Assembly (NCBI RefSeq): GCF_003335585.1
Contig: NZ_QBFD01000046.1
Location: 95,175-149,334, forward strand
DNA length: 54,160 nucleotides
Origin: Sulfitobacter sp. DFL-14
GTDB lineage: Bacteria; Pseudomonadota; Alphaproteobacteria; Rhodobacterales; Rhodobacteraceae
Direction of reading: 5' to 3'
Shown: positions 8,378 through 17,042 of the stretch, piece by piece
Layout of the letters: every line of letters begins with the position of its first letter
Position numbering within the stretch: position 1 is the stretch's first letter
Program-made: the position numbers and the translations under genes
Notes under the pieces: generated by a model
What the model saw: the letters and a program-made list of their open reading frames with translations, nothing else
The model's database searches: none
What the model was told of the DNA's origin: nothing

Positions 8378-8455
8378 AAGCCACGCGGCCCGCTGGTCAT
8401 CCGGTCCCAATCGGCCTAGGTTGCATGGCAGAACAGACCATTGCATGAGTGCCCG

Positions 8456-10333
8456 ATGACCACCAAATCCGACAACCCTGCCGACGCGTTCAAAAAGGCA
8501 CTCGCCGAGGCCTCCAAGGTCATGGCGAACGACCCGGAGCTGAATGTCAGCTATTCGGTCGATCCCTCCGGCCTGTCGGGCGATATGATGCGCCTGCCGC
8601 AGGTCAGCCGCCGCATGACCCGCGAAGAGGTGCTGCTGGCGCGGGGCACGGCGGATGCGCTGGCGCTGAACCGGCGCTATCACAACGGCCAGACCCATGC
8701 GCGTTACCAGCCGCAGGGCGAAATGGCCCGCGATCTGTACGAGGCGATGGAAACCGCGCGCTGCGAGGCAATGGGCGCGCGCGACATGCCCGGCACAGCG
8801 GGCAACATCGACGTCAAGATCAAGCATGACGCGCTGCGCAAGGGCTATGATCAGGCCCGGCAGGCCAGCGACGTGCCCCTGGCCACGGCGGCAGGCTATC
8901 TTGTGCGCCATCTGGCGACAGGCCGCGACCTGCCCGCGGGCGCGGACAATGCGATGGAACTCTGGCGCGGCTTTATCGAGGAACAGGCCGGTGTCGCGCT
9001 TGAGACCTTGGACGACGTGCTGCATGACCAGTCCGCCTTTGCCAAATTCGCGCGCAAGATGATCTCGGATCTCGGCTATGGCGATCAGCTGGGCGATGAC
9101 CCCGACCAGATGGACGACGATCAGCAGGACGATGCCGAAGAGGGCGCGGAAGAGGAGCAGGATCCCGATTCCACCGGCCAGGACGATCAGGACGAGGATG
9201 AGGCCGAGGGCAGCGCCGAACAATCGCAGGAGGATCAGCAGGATGCCTCCGAGGCGCAGGTCAGCATGGACGACATGGCCGATCAGGAGATGGGCGACGA
9301 GGCCGAAATGCCCGAAGGCGACGCCCCGCTGGAACCGCCTGCCCCGCAGCCCGTGTCGGATGCCGATCCCAATTACCTTGTCTACCTCGATGCCCATGAC
9401 GAGGTGATCGGGGCAGAGGAACTGGCCGAACCGGTGGAGCTGGAGCGCCTGCGCGCCTATCTGGACCAGCAACTTGATCCCCTGAAGGGGGCGGTCAGCC
9501 GTCTGGCCAACAAGCTGCAACGCCGCCTTCAGGCGCAGCAGAACCGGTCCTGGGAGTTTGACCTGGAGGAAGGCACGCTTGACGCGGGCAGGCTGGCCCG
9601 TGTGGTGGCCAACCCCACCACGCCGCTGTCCTTCAAGGTCGAGAAAGACACCGAGTTCCGCGACACCTGCGTGACGCTGCTGCTGGACAATTCCGGCTCC
9701 ATGCGGGGGCGGCCCATCTCCATCGCGGCGATCTGTGCCGATGTGCTGGCGCGCACGCTGGAGCGCTGCAACGTCAAGGTGGAGATCCTCGGCTTTACCA
9801 CCCGCGCCTGGAAGGGCGGACAGGCGCGCGAGGCCTGGCTGAACGAGGGCCGCCCGGTGCAGCCCGGCCGCCTGAACGATCTGCGCCACATCATCTACAA
9901 ATCCGCCGATGCGCCCTGGCGCCGGACCCGGTCGAACCTTGGCCTGATGATGAAGGAAGGCTTGCTGAAAGAGAACATCGACGGCGAGGCGCTGGAATGG
10001 GCGCACCGCCGGATGATGGCCCGCCATGAGGCGCGCAAGATCCTGATGGTGATTTCGGACGGGGCACCGGTGGATGATTCCACCCTGAGCGTGAACCCGG
10101 CGAATTACCTGGAAAAGCACCTGCGCGATGTGATCGCCATGGTCGAAAAGCGCAAGGTGGTGGAACTGCTGGCCATCGGCATCGGCCATGACGTGACGCG
10201 CTATTATGACCGCGCCGTGACGATCACGGATGTGGATCAATTGGCCGGTGCGATGACCGAACAGCTGGCCGCGCTCTTTGACAAGGACCCAAGGGCACGG
10301 GCGCGCGTCATGGGCATGCGCCGCGCCGGTTGA
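8456..10333 (+). CDS. cobT: Aerobic cobaltochelatase subunit CobT
   Basis: A 625-residue subunit that pairs with CobS in the AAA+ chaperone ring of the cobaltochelatase. The N-terminal cobalamin-biosynthesis domain is followed by a very acidic, Gln-rich linker at about 212-300. A C-terminal von Willebrand A domain has the MIDAS motif DNSGSM at residues 411-416 and a later SDGAPVDDS. I chose ATG 8456 over the in-frame TTG at 8441 because MTTKSDNPADAFKKAL is the usual N-terminus. The Shine-Dalgarno site is weak. Confidence 0.96.
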   Translation: MTTKSDNPADAFKKALAEASKVMANDPELNVSYSVDPSGLSGDMMRLPQVSRRMTREEVLLARGTADALALNRRYHNGQTHARYQPQGEMARDLYEAMETARCEAMGARDMPGTAGNIDVKIKHDALRKGYDQARQASDVPLATAAGYLVRHLATGRDLPAGADNAMELWRGFIEEQAGVALETLDDVLHDQSAFAKFARKMISDLGYGDQLGDDPDQMDDDQQDDAEEGAEEEQDPDSTGQDDQDEDEAEGSAEQSQEDQQDASEAQVSMDDMADQEMGDEAEMPEGDAPLEPPAPQPVSDADPNYLVYLDAHDEVIGAEELAEPVELERLRAYLDQQLDPLKGAVSRLANKLQRRLQAQQNRSWEFDLEEGTLDAGRLARVVANPTTPLSFKVEKDTEFRDTCVTLLLDNSGSMRGRPISIAAICADVLARTLERCNVKVEILGFTTRAWKGGQAREAWLNEGRPVQPGRLNDLRHIIYKSADAPWRRTRSNLGLMMKEGLLKENIDGEALEWAHRRMMARHEARKILMVISDGAPVDDSTLSVNPANYLEKHLRDVIAMVEKRKVVELLAIGIGHDVTRYYDRAVTITDVDQLAGAMTEQLAALFDKDPRARARVMGMRRAG

Positions 10334-10376
10334 AGCCGGGTATTTGTGTATTTTGAAGAACAATGAAGGAGCGGGC

Positions 10377-12167
10377 ATGTTCCAGAGTTTCGAGGTCACC
10401 GCGCGGCCGGAACAGGGACCGCCCCGGCTGCGGGCGCTGCGCGCAGAGATTGCCGCCGCGGGGCTGGCAGGGTTCATCGTGCCCCGTGCGGATGCCCATC
10501 AGGGTGAATATGTGGCCCCCCGCGACGACCGGCTGGCCTGGCTGACGGGGTTCACCGGCTCTGCCGGGTTCTGCGCCGTATTGACGGAGGTGGCCGGTGT
10601 CTTTGTCGACGGGCGGTATCGCACCCAGGTCAAGGCGCAGGTCGCCGCCGATTTCACGCCGGTGCCCTGGCCCGAAACCGGCCTGGGCGAGTGGCTGCGC
10701 CGGGAATTGCCGAAAGGGGGCAGTGTGGGCTTCGATCCCTGGCTGCATACGCCGGGGCAGATCGCCCAGGTCGAAGAGGCGCTGACAGGCAGTGATGTGA
10801 CCCTGCGCGCCTGCGACAACCTGGTGGACCGGATCTGGCCCGATCAGCCCGCGCCGCCGATGGGGGCGGCCAAGGTGCATCCCATCGAATTCGCGGGCGA
10901 AAGCCATGACGCCAAACGCGCGCGACTGGCAGCGGCACTGCGCGAGGCGGGCCACCGCGCCGCCGTGATCACCCTGCCCGACAGCCACAACTGGCTGTTG
11001 AACATCCGGGGCGCGGACATCGTGCACAACCCTGTCGCCCATGGCTTTGCCGTTCTGCATGATAGTGGCATCGTCGACCTCTTCATGGCGCCTTCCAAGC
11101 TGGAAGGCATGGAGGATCACCTTGGGGCAGAAGTGCATGTGCATGCGCCAGACAGGCTTTTGGCCAGCCTGTCGGCCCTGGAAGGGCCGGTGCGTCTGGA
11201 CAAGCAATCGGTGCCCGTCGCCATTGCCGAGGCTTTGGGGGAGCGTGGCATCTGGGGCGATGACCCCTGCGCCCTGCCCAAGGCCTGCAAGAACGAGGCG
11301 GAGATCGCAGGATCAGCCGCCGCCCATCTGCGCGACGGCGCGGCCCTGTGCGAGCTCTTGGCCTGGCTTGACGCGCAGCCGGCGGGCAGCGTGACGGAAA
11401 CCCAGGTGGTGACCGAGCTTGAAGCCAGACGCCGCCGCGACAATGCCCTGCAGGAGATCAGTTTCGACACCATCGCGGGCACCGGCCCGAATGGCGCGAT
11501 CATGCACTACCGCGTGACCGAGGAGAGCGATGCCAGGCTGGAAGACGGCCAGCTGATCGTGCTGGATTCCGGCGGCCAATACCTCGACGGGACCACCGAC
11601 ATCACCCGGACCATCGCCATCGGCACCCCGCCCGAAGAGGCCCGCGCCGCCTTTACCCGCGTGCTGGCAGGCATGATCGCGATGAGCCGCCTGCGCTGGC
11701 CCGCAGGGCTGGCCGGAAGTCACATAGAAGCCGTGGGCCGCATGCCGCTGTGGCTGGCGGGCCAGGATTTTGACCATGGGCTGGGCCATGGCGTGGGCGC
11801 CTATCTGAGCGTGCACGAAGGCCCGCAGCGTCTGAGCAGGCTCAGCAACACGCCGCTGCAGCCCGGCATGATCCTGAGCAATGAACCCGGCTATTACCGC
11901 GAGGGGGCCTTTGGCATCCGCATCGAGAACCTGCTGGTGGTGCGCGCGGCGCCCGCCCTGCCCGGCGGCGACGATCACCGCGCCATGCTGCACTGGGAAA
12001 CGCTCAGCTTTGCCCCCATCGACCGCCGCCTGATCCTGCCCGAAATGCTGGAGCCTGCGCATATCTCCTGGCTGAACGCTTATCACGCAGCAGTTGCAGA
12101 AAAAATCGGGCCGCGGGTATCGCCTGTCACAAAACTGTGGTTGGATGCCGCCACCGCACCACTTTGA
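10377..12167 (+). CDS. M24B family Xaa-Pro aminopeptidase
   Basis: A 596-residue cytosolic aminopeptidase P of the long type, with two creatinase-like N-terminal domains (about 1-300) and a C-terminal pita-bread catalytic domain. The two-metal ligands are visible: Asp in VLDSGGQYLDGTTDITRT, His in HGLGHGVG, Glu in NEPGYY and Glu in IRIENL. It removes N-terminal residues preceding proline. AAGGAG lies about 7 nt before ATG 10377. It is 43 bp downstream of cobT, possibly co-transcribed. Confidence 0.94.
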   Translation: MFQSFEVTARPEQGPPRLRALRAEIAAAGLAGFIVPRADAHQGEYVAPRDDRLAWLTGFTGSAGFCAVLTEVAGVFVDGRYRTQVKAQVAADFTPVPWPETGLGEWLRRELPKGGSVGFDPWLHTPGQIAQVEEALTGSDVTLRACDNLVDRIWPDQPAPPMGAAKVHPIEFAGESHDAKRARLAAALREAGHRAAVITLPDSHNWLLNIRGADIVHNPVAHGFAVLHDSGIVDLFMAPSKLEGMEDHLGAEVHVHAPDRLLASLSALEGPVRLDKQSVPVAIAEALGERGIWGDDPCALPKACKNEAEIAGSAAAHLRDGAALCELLAWLDAQPAGSVTETQVVTELEARRRRDNALQEISFDTIAGTGPNGAIMHYRVTEESDARLEDGQLIVLDSGGQYLDGTTDITRTIAIGTPPEEARAAFTRVLAGMIAMSRLRWPAGLAGSHIEAVGRMPLWLAGQDFDHGLGHGVGAYLSVHEGPQRLSRLSNTPLQPGMILSNEPGYYREGAFGIRIENLLVVRAAPALPGGDDHRAMLHWETLSFAPIDRRLILPEMLEPAHISWLNAYHAAVAEKIGPRVSPVTKLWLDAATAPL

Positions 12168-12192
12168 AAGGGCGCGGAACGAGGGGAAAGCG

Positions 12193-12537
12193 ATGTCAGA
12201 CCATATCAAGATCACCAAGGCAGTTGGCACCTGGAGCGTCCGCGCAGGCGGCGCGGTGTTGGGCGAAAGCAGCAATGCGCTGGAACTGGCAGAGGGGGAT
12301 TATCCCCCGGTGATCTATTTCCCCCGTGGCGATATCGCGATGGCCTTTCTCGACCGGACGGATCACACATCGCATTGCCCGCACAAGGGCGACGCGGTCT
12401 ATTATTCCGTCGTGACCAAGAGCCGGACACTGGAAAACGCGGTCTGGTCCTATGAAGCGCCCAAGGAGGCCATGGCCCGGATCAAGGACCACCTGGCCTT
12501 CTACCCGCTGGACGAGATCACCGTCGAACAGATCTGA
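12193..12537 (+). CDS. DUF427 domain-containing protein
   Basis: A 114-residue protein matching DUF427 over its whole length. Hallmarks are YFPRGDI, HCPHKGDAVYYSV and the AVWSYEAP segment. Family members are compact beta proteins of unknown activity. GAGGGG precedes ATG 12193, which lies 25 bp after the aminopeptidase stop, suggesting one transcript. Confidence 0.9.
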   Translation: MSDHIKITKAVGTWSVRAGGAVLGESSNALELAEGDYPPVIYFPRGDIAMAFLDRTDHTSHCPHKGDAVYYSVVTKSRTLENAVWSYEAPKEAMARIKDHLAFYPLDEITVEQI

Positions 12538-12560
12538 CCACCGGCGGGGAAGCCGGTGGT
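12537..12560 (+). terminator. Hairpin after DUF427 gene
   Basis: ACCACCGGC, a GGGGAA loop and GCCGGTGGT form a perfect 9-bp stem that starts on the last base of the stop codon. No strong T-run follows. Confidence 0.55.
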
Positions 12561-12581
12561 GCCTGTGCATCCCTGATCCGA

Positions 12582-12595
12582 GAGCGGCGCCGCTC
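12582..12595. terminator. Palindrome at the 3' end of the FMN-reductase fusion gene
   Basis: GAGCGGCGCCGCTC is a perfect 14-bp palindrome overlapping the stop of the minus-strand gene at 12594. It sits between convergent genes and may contribute to termination. Confidence 0.35.
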
Positions 12596-13499
12596 AGGCC
12601 CCGGCCTGTTCCGCCGAAACGGCCGCCCGCGCGCTGCGCAGGCTGCGCCCCCACCACAGCAGCTGGTCCAGCATCTTTTCTGCCGAGGTCTCCAGATGGG
12701 CGAAATCGGACAGCTGTTTCTCGCCCTTTGCCACCGGCAGGTAATCACCAAAGTTGATATGGACGGCGGCCTGCATCGTCACCATCTCCAGCTCGGCGGC
12801 GATGCCCCGGACATGTTCAACCGCCCGCGCCCCGCCAACGCCGCCATATCCGATCAGCCCTGCCGGTTTGCGCCGCCATTCCGCGTGATCCAGCGCGTTT
12901 TTCAGAACCGCGGTCGGGCCGTGGTTGTATTCGGCGACGGTGAACACATAGGCGTCGAAGTCGGCGATACGGGCGCGAAAGGCCGCGGCCGCCTGTCTTT
13001 GCGCGTCGCTCGCCTGCGGGTCGCCGAAAAACGGCAGGGTCACATCACGCAGGTCGATCCCGCTCACCTCAAAGCCGTGCTGCGCCGCCTTGCGGGCGAT
13101 CCAGCCTGCGGGTTTGTCGGCGAACCTTCCGTCGCGGGTGCTGCCGGTGATCACCGCCAGGCGCAGCGGTGCCGCCTCCTCGACACCGCGAAATGCGCCG
13201 GCCAGTGTCACCGGCAGTGAATCGACACCTTCGATCAGCGGGGCAATCCGCTCCAGATGTGCGGCAAATTCCGGGGATGCCGCCCATTCCTCCTTGGCCT
13301 CTTTCGACCGAAACCGGGTGACAATCACCAACCGGCTGCCGTCCGCCGCGCGGTAGACCTCATTGCCAAGCCAGCCGGTTTCGTTGGCTTTCCCGCGCAG
13401 CTTCGCGATCTCGTCGAGCTGTACCTTCAGCAAAGCGTCGGCATTGCCGCTCTTTGGTGTGAAGGTGTTTATCAAAGTCTCAATGCTCTTGCCTGTCAT
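12594..13499 (-). CDS. Monooxygenase-like (ABM) / NADPH-dependent FMN reductase fusion
   Basis: A 301-residue two-domain protein. Residues 1-105 resemble an antibiotic-biosynthesis-monooxygenase (ABM) dimeric alpha-beta barrel (INTFTPKSGNADALL, RLVIVTRFRSKEAKEEW). Residues 112-290 form a flavodoxin-like NAD(P)H:FMN reductase with the GSTR phosphate-binding turn at 119-122 and the AEYNHGPTAVLKNALDH segment. The fusion suggests self-contained reduction and oxidation of a quinone or aromatic, which is inference. It diverges from an HxlR regulator across a perfect inverted repeat. Confidence 0.88.
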   Translation of the reverse strand: MTGKSIETLINTFTPKSGNADALLKVQLDEIAKLRGKANETGWLGNEVYRAADGSRLVIVTRFRSKEAKEEWAASPEFAAHLERIAPLIEGVDSLPVTLAGAFRGVEEAAPLRLAVITGSTRDGRFADKPAGWIARKAAQHGFEVSGIDLRDVTLPFFGDPQASDAQRQAAAAFRARIADFDAYVFTVAEYNHGPTAVLKNALDHAEWRRKPAGLIGYGGVGGARAVEHVRGIAAELEMVTMQAAVHINFGDYLPVAKGEKQLSDFAHLETSAEKMLDQLLWWGRSLRSARAAVSAEQAGA

Positions 13500-13535
13500 G
13501 GGGATTTTCCTTGCTCTGCTAGCGATTCCGTTACA

Positions 13536-13554
13536 GGCTTACAATAAGTAAGCC
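13536..13554. promoter_or_regulatory. Inverted repeat, probable HxlR operator
   Basis: GGCTTAC, an AATAA loop and GTAAGCC form perfect 7-bp arms in the gap between the fusion gene and the HxlR gene. Related GTAAG words lie nearby, just inside the HxlR coding start. The site is placed to control both divergent genes. Confidence 0.6.
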
Positions 13555-13595
13555 GCTGACGATTAAAAGAACTGGGAATTTTGTAAGGAACTGAC

Positions 13596-13976
13596 ATGAA
13601 AGTAAGCCCTGTGCCCGCAGATCCGTCTGATCCGATGCATGCCGATTGCCCCGGTCGTGAGGTGTTCAAGCTGATTACCGGTCGGTGGAGCCTGCTGATC
13701 CTGTGGTCCCTGAAATCGGGCCCGGTCAGGTTTCATCGGATCCGGGATACGGTCGAGGGCATCAGCGAAAGGGTGCTGTCCAGCAGCCTCAAGGATCTTT
13801 GCCGTCACGGTCTGGTCAGCCGCCATGTCGACCCGAGCGTGCCGCCAAAGGTCAGTTACAGCCTCACGCAGAGCGGGGAAGGACTGCTTGATATCACCGA
13901 TCAGCTGACAGGCTGGATTGCCCGCGAGCTGGACAATATCGACGCGGCCAAACGGCAATATGACAGGGCGCAATAA
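13596..13976 (+). CDS. HxlR family transcriptional regulator
   Basis: A 126-residue winged-helix regulator. Its signature is DCPGREVFKLITGRWSLLIL followed by GPVRFHRIRDTVEGISERVLSSSLKDL and KVSYSLTQSG. The conserved Cys in DCPGR is often redox- or aldehyde-sensing in this family (HypR, QorR, YodB). AAGGA lies 6 nt before ATG 13596. It probably controls the divergent flavoprotein fusion and responds to electrophiles or quinones, which is inferred from context. Confidence 0.9.
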   Translation: MKVSPVPADPSDPMHADCPGREVFKLITGRWSLLILWSLKSGPVRFHRIRDTVEGISERVLSSSLKDLCRHGLVSRHVDPSVPPKVSYSLTQSGEGLLDITDQLTGWIARELDNIDAAKRQYDRAQ

Positions 13977-14048
13977 TCTGCGGAACCCCGGACAATCAGG
14001 TGGCCGTTTTACAGCCCGGCCATAAGGGGTTTGGGGCCGAACGTGAAA

Positions 14049-14074
14049 ACGGCGCGAGGTTGCCCGCGCGCCGT
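14049..14074 (-). terminator. Intrinsic terminator of the RTX gene
   Basis: Read on the minus strand, ACGGCGCG and CGCGCCGT form an 8-bp stem followed by TTTTC, 25 nt past the stop codon of the RTX gene. Confidence 0.7.
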
Positions 14075-14098
14075 CTTACTTGAAACAATGGATGCTGA

Positions 14099-15118
14099 TC
14101 AGGCCGCAGGCGCGGCCGGTGTCTCCGGCAGCGCCGGCAGCGGTGCCGGGGGTGATGCCTGCACCACATTGGCCAGCCAGTTCGTGTCCGCCGCCAGTGC
14201 ACTGGCATTGGTGTTCTGCAGCACCGCACAAACCACCCCGTCGAACACCACTTCTGTATCGGTGCCGTTGGTCGCGGCACGGATGTCCAGGCGGCTGTCG
14301 TCGGCCTCGATGCTCAGGGGGTCGCCCTGGCTTTGCGCCAGCATCAGCACATCTTCGTCCGGGTCGAAATCCGTCACCACGATGGCGGCCTCGCCGGTCT
14401 GGTCAAAGCCCAGCGCCTCGATGATGTCGGCACCTGCCCCGCCGGTCACCGTGTCGCCGTCATTGGCGCGGATCAGGTCATCATTGTTGCCGCCGTCGAG
14501 CACGTCTGATGCTTCATCAGTCAGTCCGGGGATCTCGGTGCCATTGGTGGGTGTGCGGTAGCCGATGAGGGTATCCTGCCCCGCACCACCCAGGATCGTG
14601 TCCGCGCCCAGGCCCCCTTCGAGCACATCATTGCCCAGTTCACCTGCAATGAGGTCATCGCCACGCCCGCCAAAGATGGTGTCACCCTGCGCGCCACCTG
14701 ACAGGCTGTCGTCGCCACTGTCGCCAAAGATCACATCCGCGCCAAAGCCGCCGTTAATAGTGTCGTTCCCTTCACGGCCCTGCAGGCTGTCGGCGCCCTG
14801 GCGACCGTCGATCAGGTCATCGCCGCCGCCTGCGTTGATCCTGTCGTCGCCAGCGGAACCGTCAAGCGTGTCGTCGCCGCCATAGCCGTTCAGCACGTCA
14901 TCCCCCGCGCCGGCACGGAACAGGTCGTCACCGCCGGTGCCGATATAGACGTCATCACCCGAGGTGCCTTCTGTCACCGGTTCTTCGGGTGTCTCAGGGG
15001 TTTCCGGTTCTTCGGGTGTTTCCGGCGTTTCGGGTGTCGGCGTGTCATCATCGTCATCGTTGAAAATGGCCCCGATCAGGCCCAACCCCAAAAGAGGCAA
15101 GAGAAAATAGGCGAGCAT
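14099..15118 (-). CDS. RTX calcium-binding repeat protein with hydrophobic N-terminus
   Basis: A 339-residue protein. Residues 1-19 are hydrophobic (MLAYFLLPLLGLGLIGAIF), then come an Asp run and a Thr/Pro/Glu-rich spacer to about residue 50. Roughly ten GGxGxDxLxG nonapeptides follow at about 50-200, and a C-terminal beta domain ends in a Pro/Ala-rich tail. RTX repeats bind calcium and fold outside the cell, usually after type I secretion. The N-terminal membrane segment is unusual for that route. AAGGAA precedes ATG 15118, and a CtrA-type box lies 37 bp upstream. Confidence 0.88.
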   Translation of the reverse strand: MLAYFLLPLLGLGLIGAIFNDDDDDTPTPETPETPEEPETPETPEEPVTEGTSGDDVYIGTGGDDLFRAGAGDDVLNGYGGDDTLDGSAGDDRINAGGGDDLIDGRQGADSLQGREGNDTINGGFGADVIFGDSGDDSLSGGAQGDTIFGGRGDDLIAGELGNDVLEGGLGADTILGGAGQDTLIGYRTPTNGTEIPGLTDEASDVLDGGNNDDLIRANDGDTVTGGAGADIIEALGFDQTGEAAIVVTDFDPDEDVLMLAQSQGDPLSIEADDSRLDIRAATNGTDTEVVFDGVVCAVLQNTNASALAADTNWLANVVQASPPAPLPALPETPAAPAA

Positions 15119-15154
15119 GGCAGATCGTTCCTTATTTTTGACATATTCCAGAGT

Positions 15155-15169
15155 TTAAGAATTTGTTAA
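15155..15169. promoter_or_regulatory. CtrA-type box (TTAA-N7-TTAA)
   Basis: TTAAGAATTTGTTAA matches the full CtrA consensus TTAA-N7-TTAA exactly and lies 37 bp before the RTX start codon. CtrA is the cell-cycle/motility response regulator of alphaproteobacteria. Direct control of the RTX gene is inferred from position only. Confidence 0.5.
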
Positions 15170-15268
15170 CCTGATAAGGAAGCCCCCAAACCAGCGTTTT
15201 TCGCTCTTTGGTGCGCGCATGGAAACAATGCCGGTAAATCCGGCGAATATGCATGGAATCAGAAACGC

Positions 15269-16954
15269 TTAGCTGTGTTCTTCGGCTGCGGTTGCGGCCA
15301 GCGCCCGGTTATAGGCTTTCAGCGCATCGACATGAAACAGCGCCCCCAGCAACTCCGGGGTGGTATCAGCCGACAGTGTTACAACCGGAATGAAGCGTGC
15401 GCCGGAACTCTCGAAAATCGGCATCGCCGATTCGAGGGTCGCTGTGGCGTCGATATAGGTGCCTTCGTCGATCAGGGCCCAGCATTGATCGGTATTTGCC
15501 GCGCGCGGGTCTTCGGGCCGCCGCATGACCCGGGCCGCGGTGAACATCGCCAATAGATAGGCCTGCGGCCCCGCCGCAAGGTGAATGCCCCGCCGTTCGA
15601 TCTGGGTGAGGAAGAAACTGCGGTCTACCAGGCGGCTACCAAGCGCGGTGGACATGCTGACCGCCACCATGACCGCCAGCCCGGTCTGCCAGTCTCCGGT
15701 CATCTCGAAGACGATCAGGGTGGTCGAAATCGGCGCGCCCAGCACGGCGGCGGCCACCGCCCCCATGCCCGCCAGCGCATAAAGGCTCGACGAGCCGGAC
15801 ACATCCGGGAACACGCCGGTCGCGATCAGCCCGAAGCCCAGCCCGGTCAGCGCCCCGATCATCAGCGAGGGGGAAAACACCCCGCCCCCCATCCGGCCCC
15901 CCAGCGTGATGGCCACAGCCGCCACCTTGAGCACAGCGAATACGATCACCTCGTTCAGGGCCAGCGATCCGGTCAGCGCGCGCGAGGTCGTCTCATAGCC
16001 GACGCCGATGATATGGGGAAACCACAGCGCGATCACGCCCAGCAGCGCCCCGGCCACCATCGGCCGCAGCCAGCGTGGCAGACGGGTGCGCCCCTGCAGG
16101 TAGTTCCCGAAATCCTCGGCCCAGAAGATGCTGCGCATCAGCGCCACGGCGACAATGCCACAGGTCAGGCCAAGCAGCAGAAACGCGGGCAGTTCGACAT
16201 AGAATTGCAGATCGCCATAGGTCGGCAGGGCAAATTCGGTCACCCCGCCGAATTCCAGCCGGTTGATGACCGTGCCCGCCGCCGATGCGATCACGATGGG
16301 GGCAAAGGCATGGACGGCAAAGTGGCGCAGTACCACCTCCAGCGCAAAGAGCGCCCCCGCGATCGGCGCGTTGAAGCTGGCCGAGACCGCCGCCGCCACC
16401 GCGCAGCCCAGCAGGTCGCGCCCGTTGACGCCGTCGGCATGGATCAACCGGCAGATCTTGGTCGAGATGACGGCGGCCAGATGCACCACCGGTCCCTCGC
16501 GTCCGGAGGAGCCCCCGGTGCTGAGGGTGATCCAGGACGCCACGGCAGAGGCCAGGCCGGCACGGGTTTCCACCCGCCCCTCGTGCAGCGCAGCCCCCAG
16601 GATGACATCACCCACCGTTCGCGCCCGCGCGTCCGGGGTGAAGTGATGCAGGATCACCCCGACAATCAGCCCGCCGATGGCCGGGATCAGGACAACCCAG
16701 TACCATTCAAGGCCGGTGATGAAACTATGCAGGGAATTGACATCTTCGGTCCCGTAAAGAGTGGCTTGTAACCAATTGATCCCTTTGCGGAAAAATAGCG
16801 CGGCAAAGCCCGCCGCAATGCCGATCACAAGCGCGATGAACCAGAATTGTACCTTGCCCGGCCCCTGTTGCTTCAGCACCTTCCAGCCGTGGCGGCAGGC
16901 ATCTGTGGCCCCGCTGATCTGGCCGGAAACAAAGGAGTCTTCCGGCCCGCTCAT
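15269..16954 (-). CDS. ClC family chloride channel/transporter
   Basis: A 561-residue membrane protein with the ClC selectivity-filter motifs GSSGREGP (containing the gating glutamate of Cl-/H+ exchangers) and GGVFSPSLM, within some 10-12 hydrophobic segments. The C-terminal 100 residues are soluble and resemble a reduced CBS-like region. I prefer ATG 16954 (MSGPEDSFV), which has GGAG 6 nt upstream, to the upstream ATGs at 16972 and 16981 that lack one. It follows recN by 88 bp and is probably a separate unit. Confidence 0.92.
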   Translation of the reverse strand: MSGPEDSFVSGQISGATDACRHGWKVLKQQGPGKVQFWFIALVIGIAAGFAALFFRKGINWLQATLYGTEDVNSLHSFITGLEWYWVVLIPAIGGLIVGVILHHFTPDARARTVGDVILGAALHEGRVETRAGLASAVASWITLSTGGSSGREGPVVHLAAVISTKICRLIHADGVNGRDLLGCAVAAAVSASFNAPIAGALFALEVVLRHFAVHAFAPIVIASAAGTVINRLEFGGVTEFALPTYGDLQFYVELPAFLLLGLTCGIVAVALMRSIFWAEDFGNYLQGRTRLPRWLRPMVAGALLGVIALWFPHIIGVGYETTSRALTGSLALNEVIVFAVLKVAAVAITLGGRMGGGVFSPSLMIGALTGLGFGLIATGVFPDVSGSSSLYALAGMGAVAAAVLGAPISTTLIVFEMTGDWQTGLAVMVAVSMSTALGSRLVDRSFFLTQIERRGIHLAAGPQAYLLAMFTAARVMRRPEDPRAANTDQCWALIDEGTYIDATATLESAMPIFESSGARFIPVVTLSADTTPELLGALFHVDALKAYNRALAATAAEEHS

Positions 16955-17042
16955 GTGACGCTCCGCAGGCATGTCGCGCATTGTCCGGCCCCGGTAAGGT
17001 CAGCGGGCCGCAGCGGCCTGGGAGAGGCACCGGGCAAACCCA

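Noticed and set aside
7976..10477. 833-codon minus-strand open frame
   Set aside because: It is antisense to cobT and the 7991 gene. It results from high third-position GC in cobT, which is unmistakable on the plus strand.
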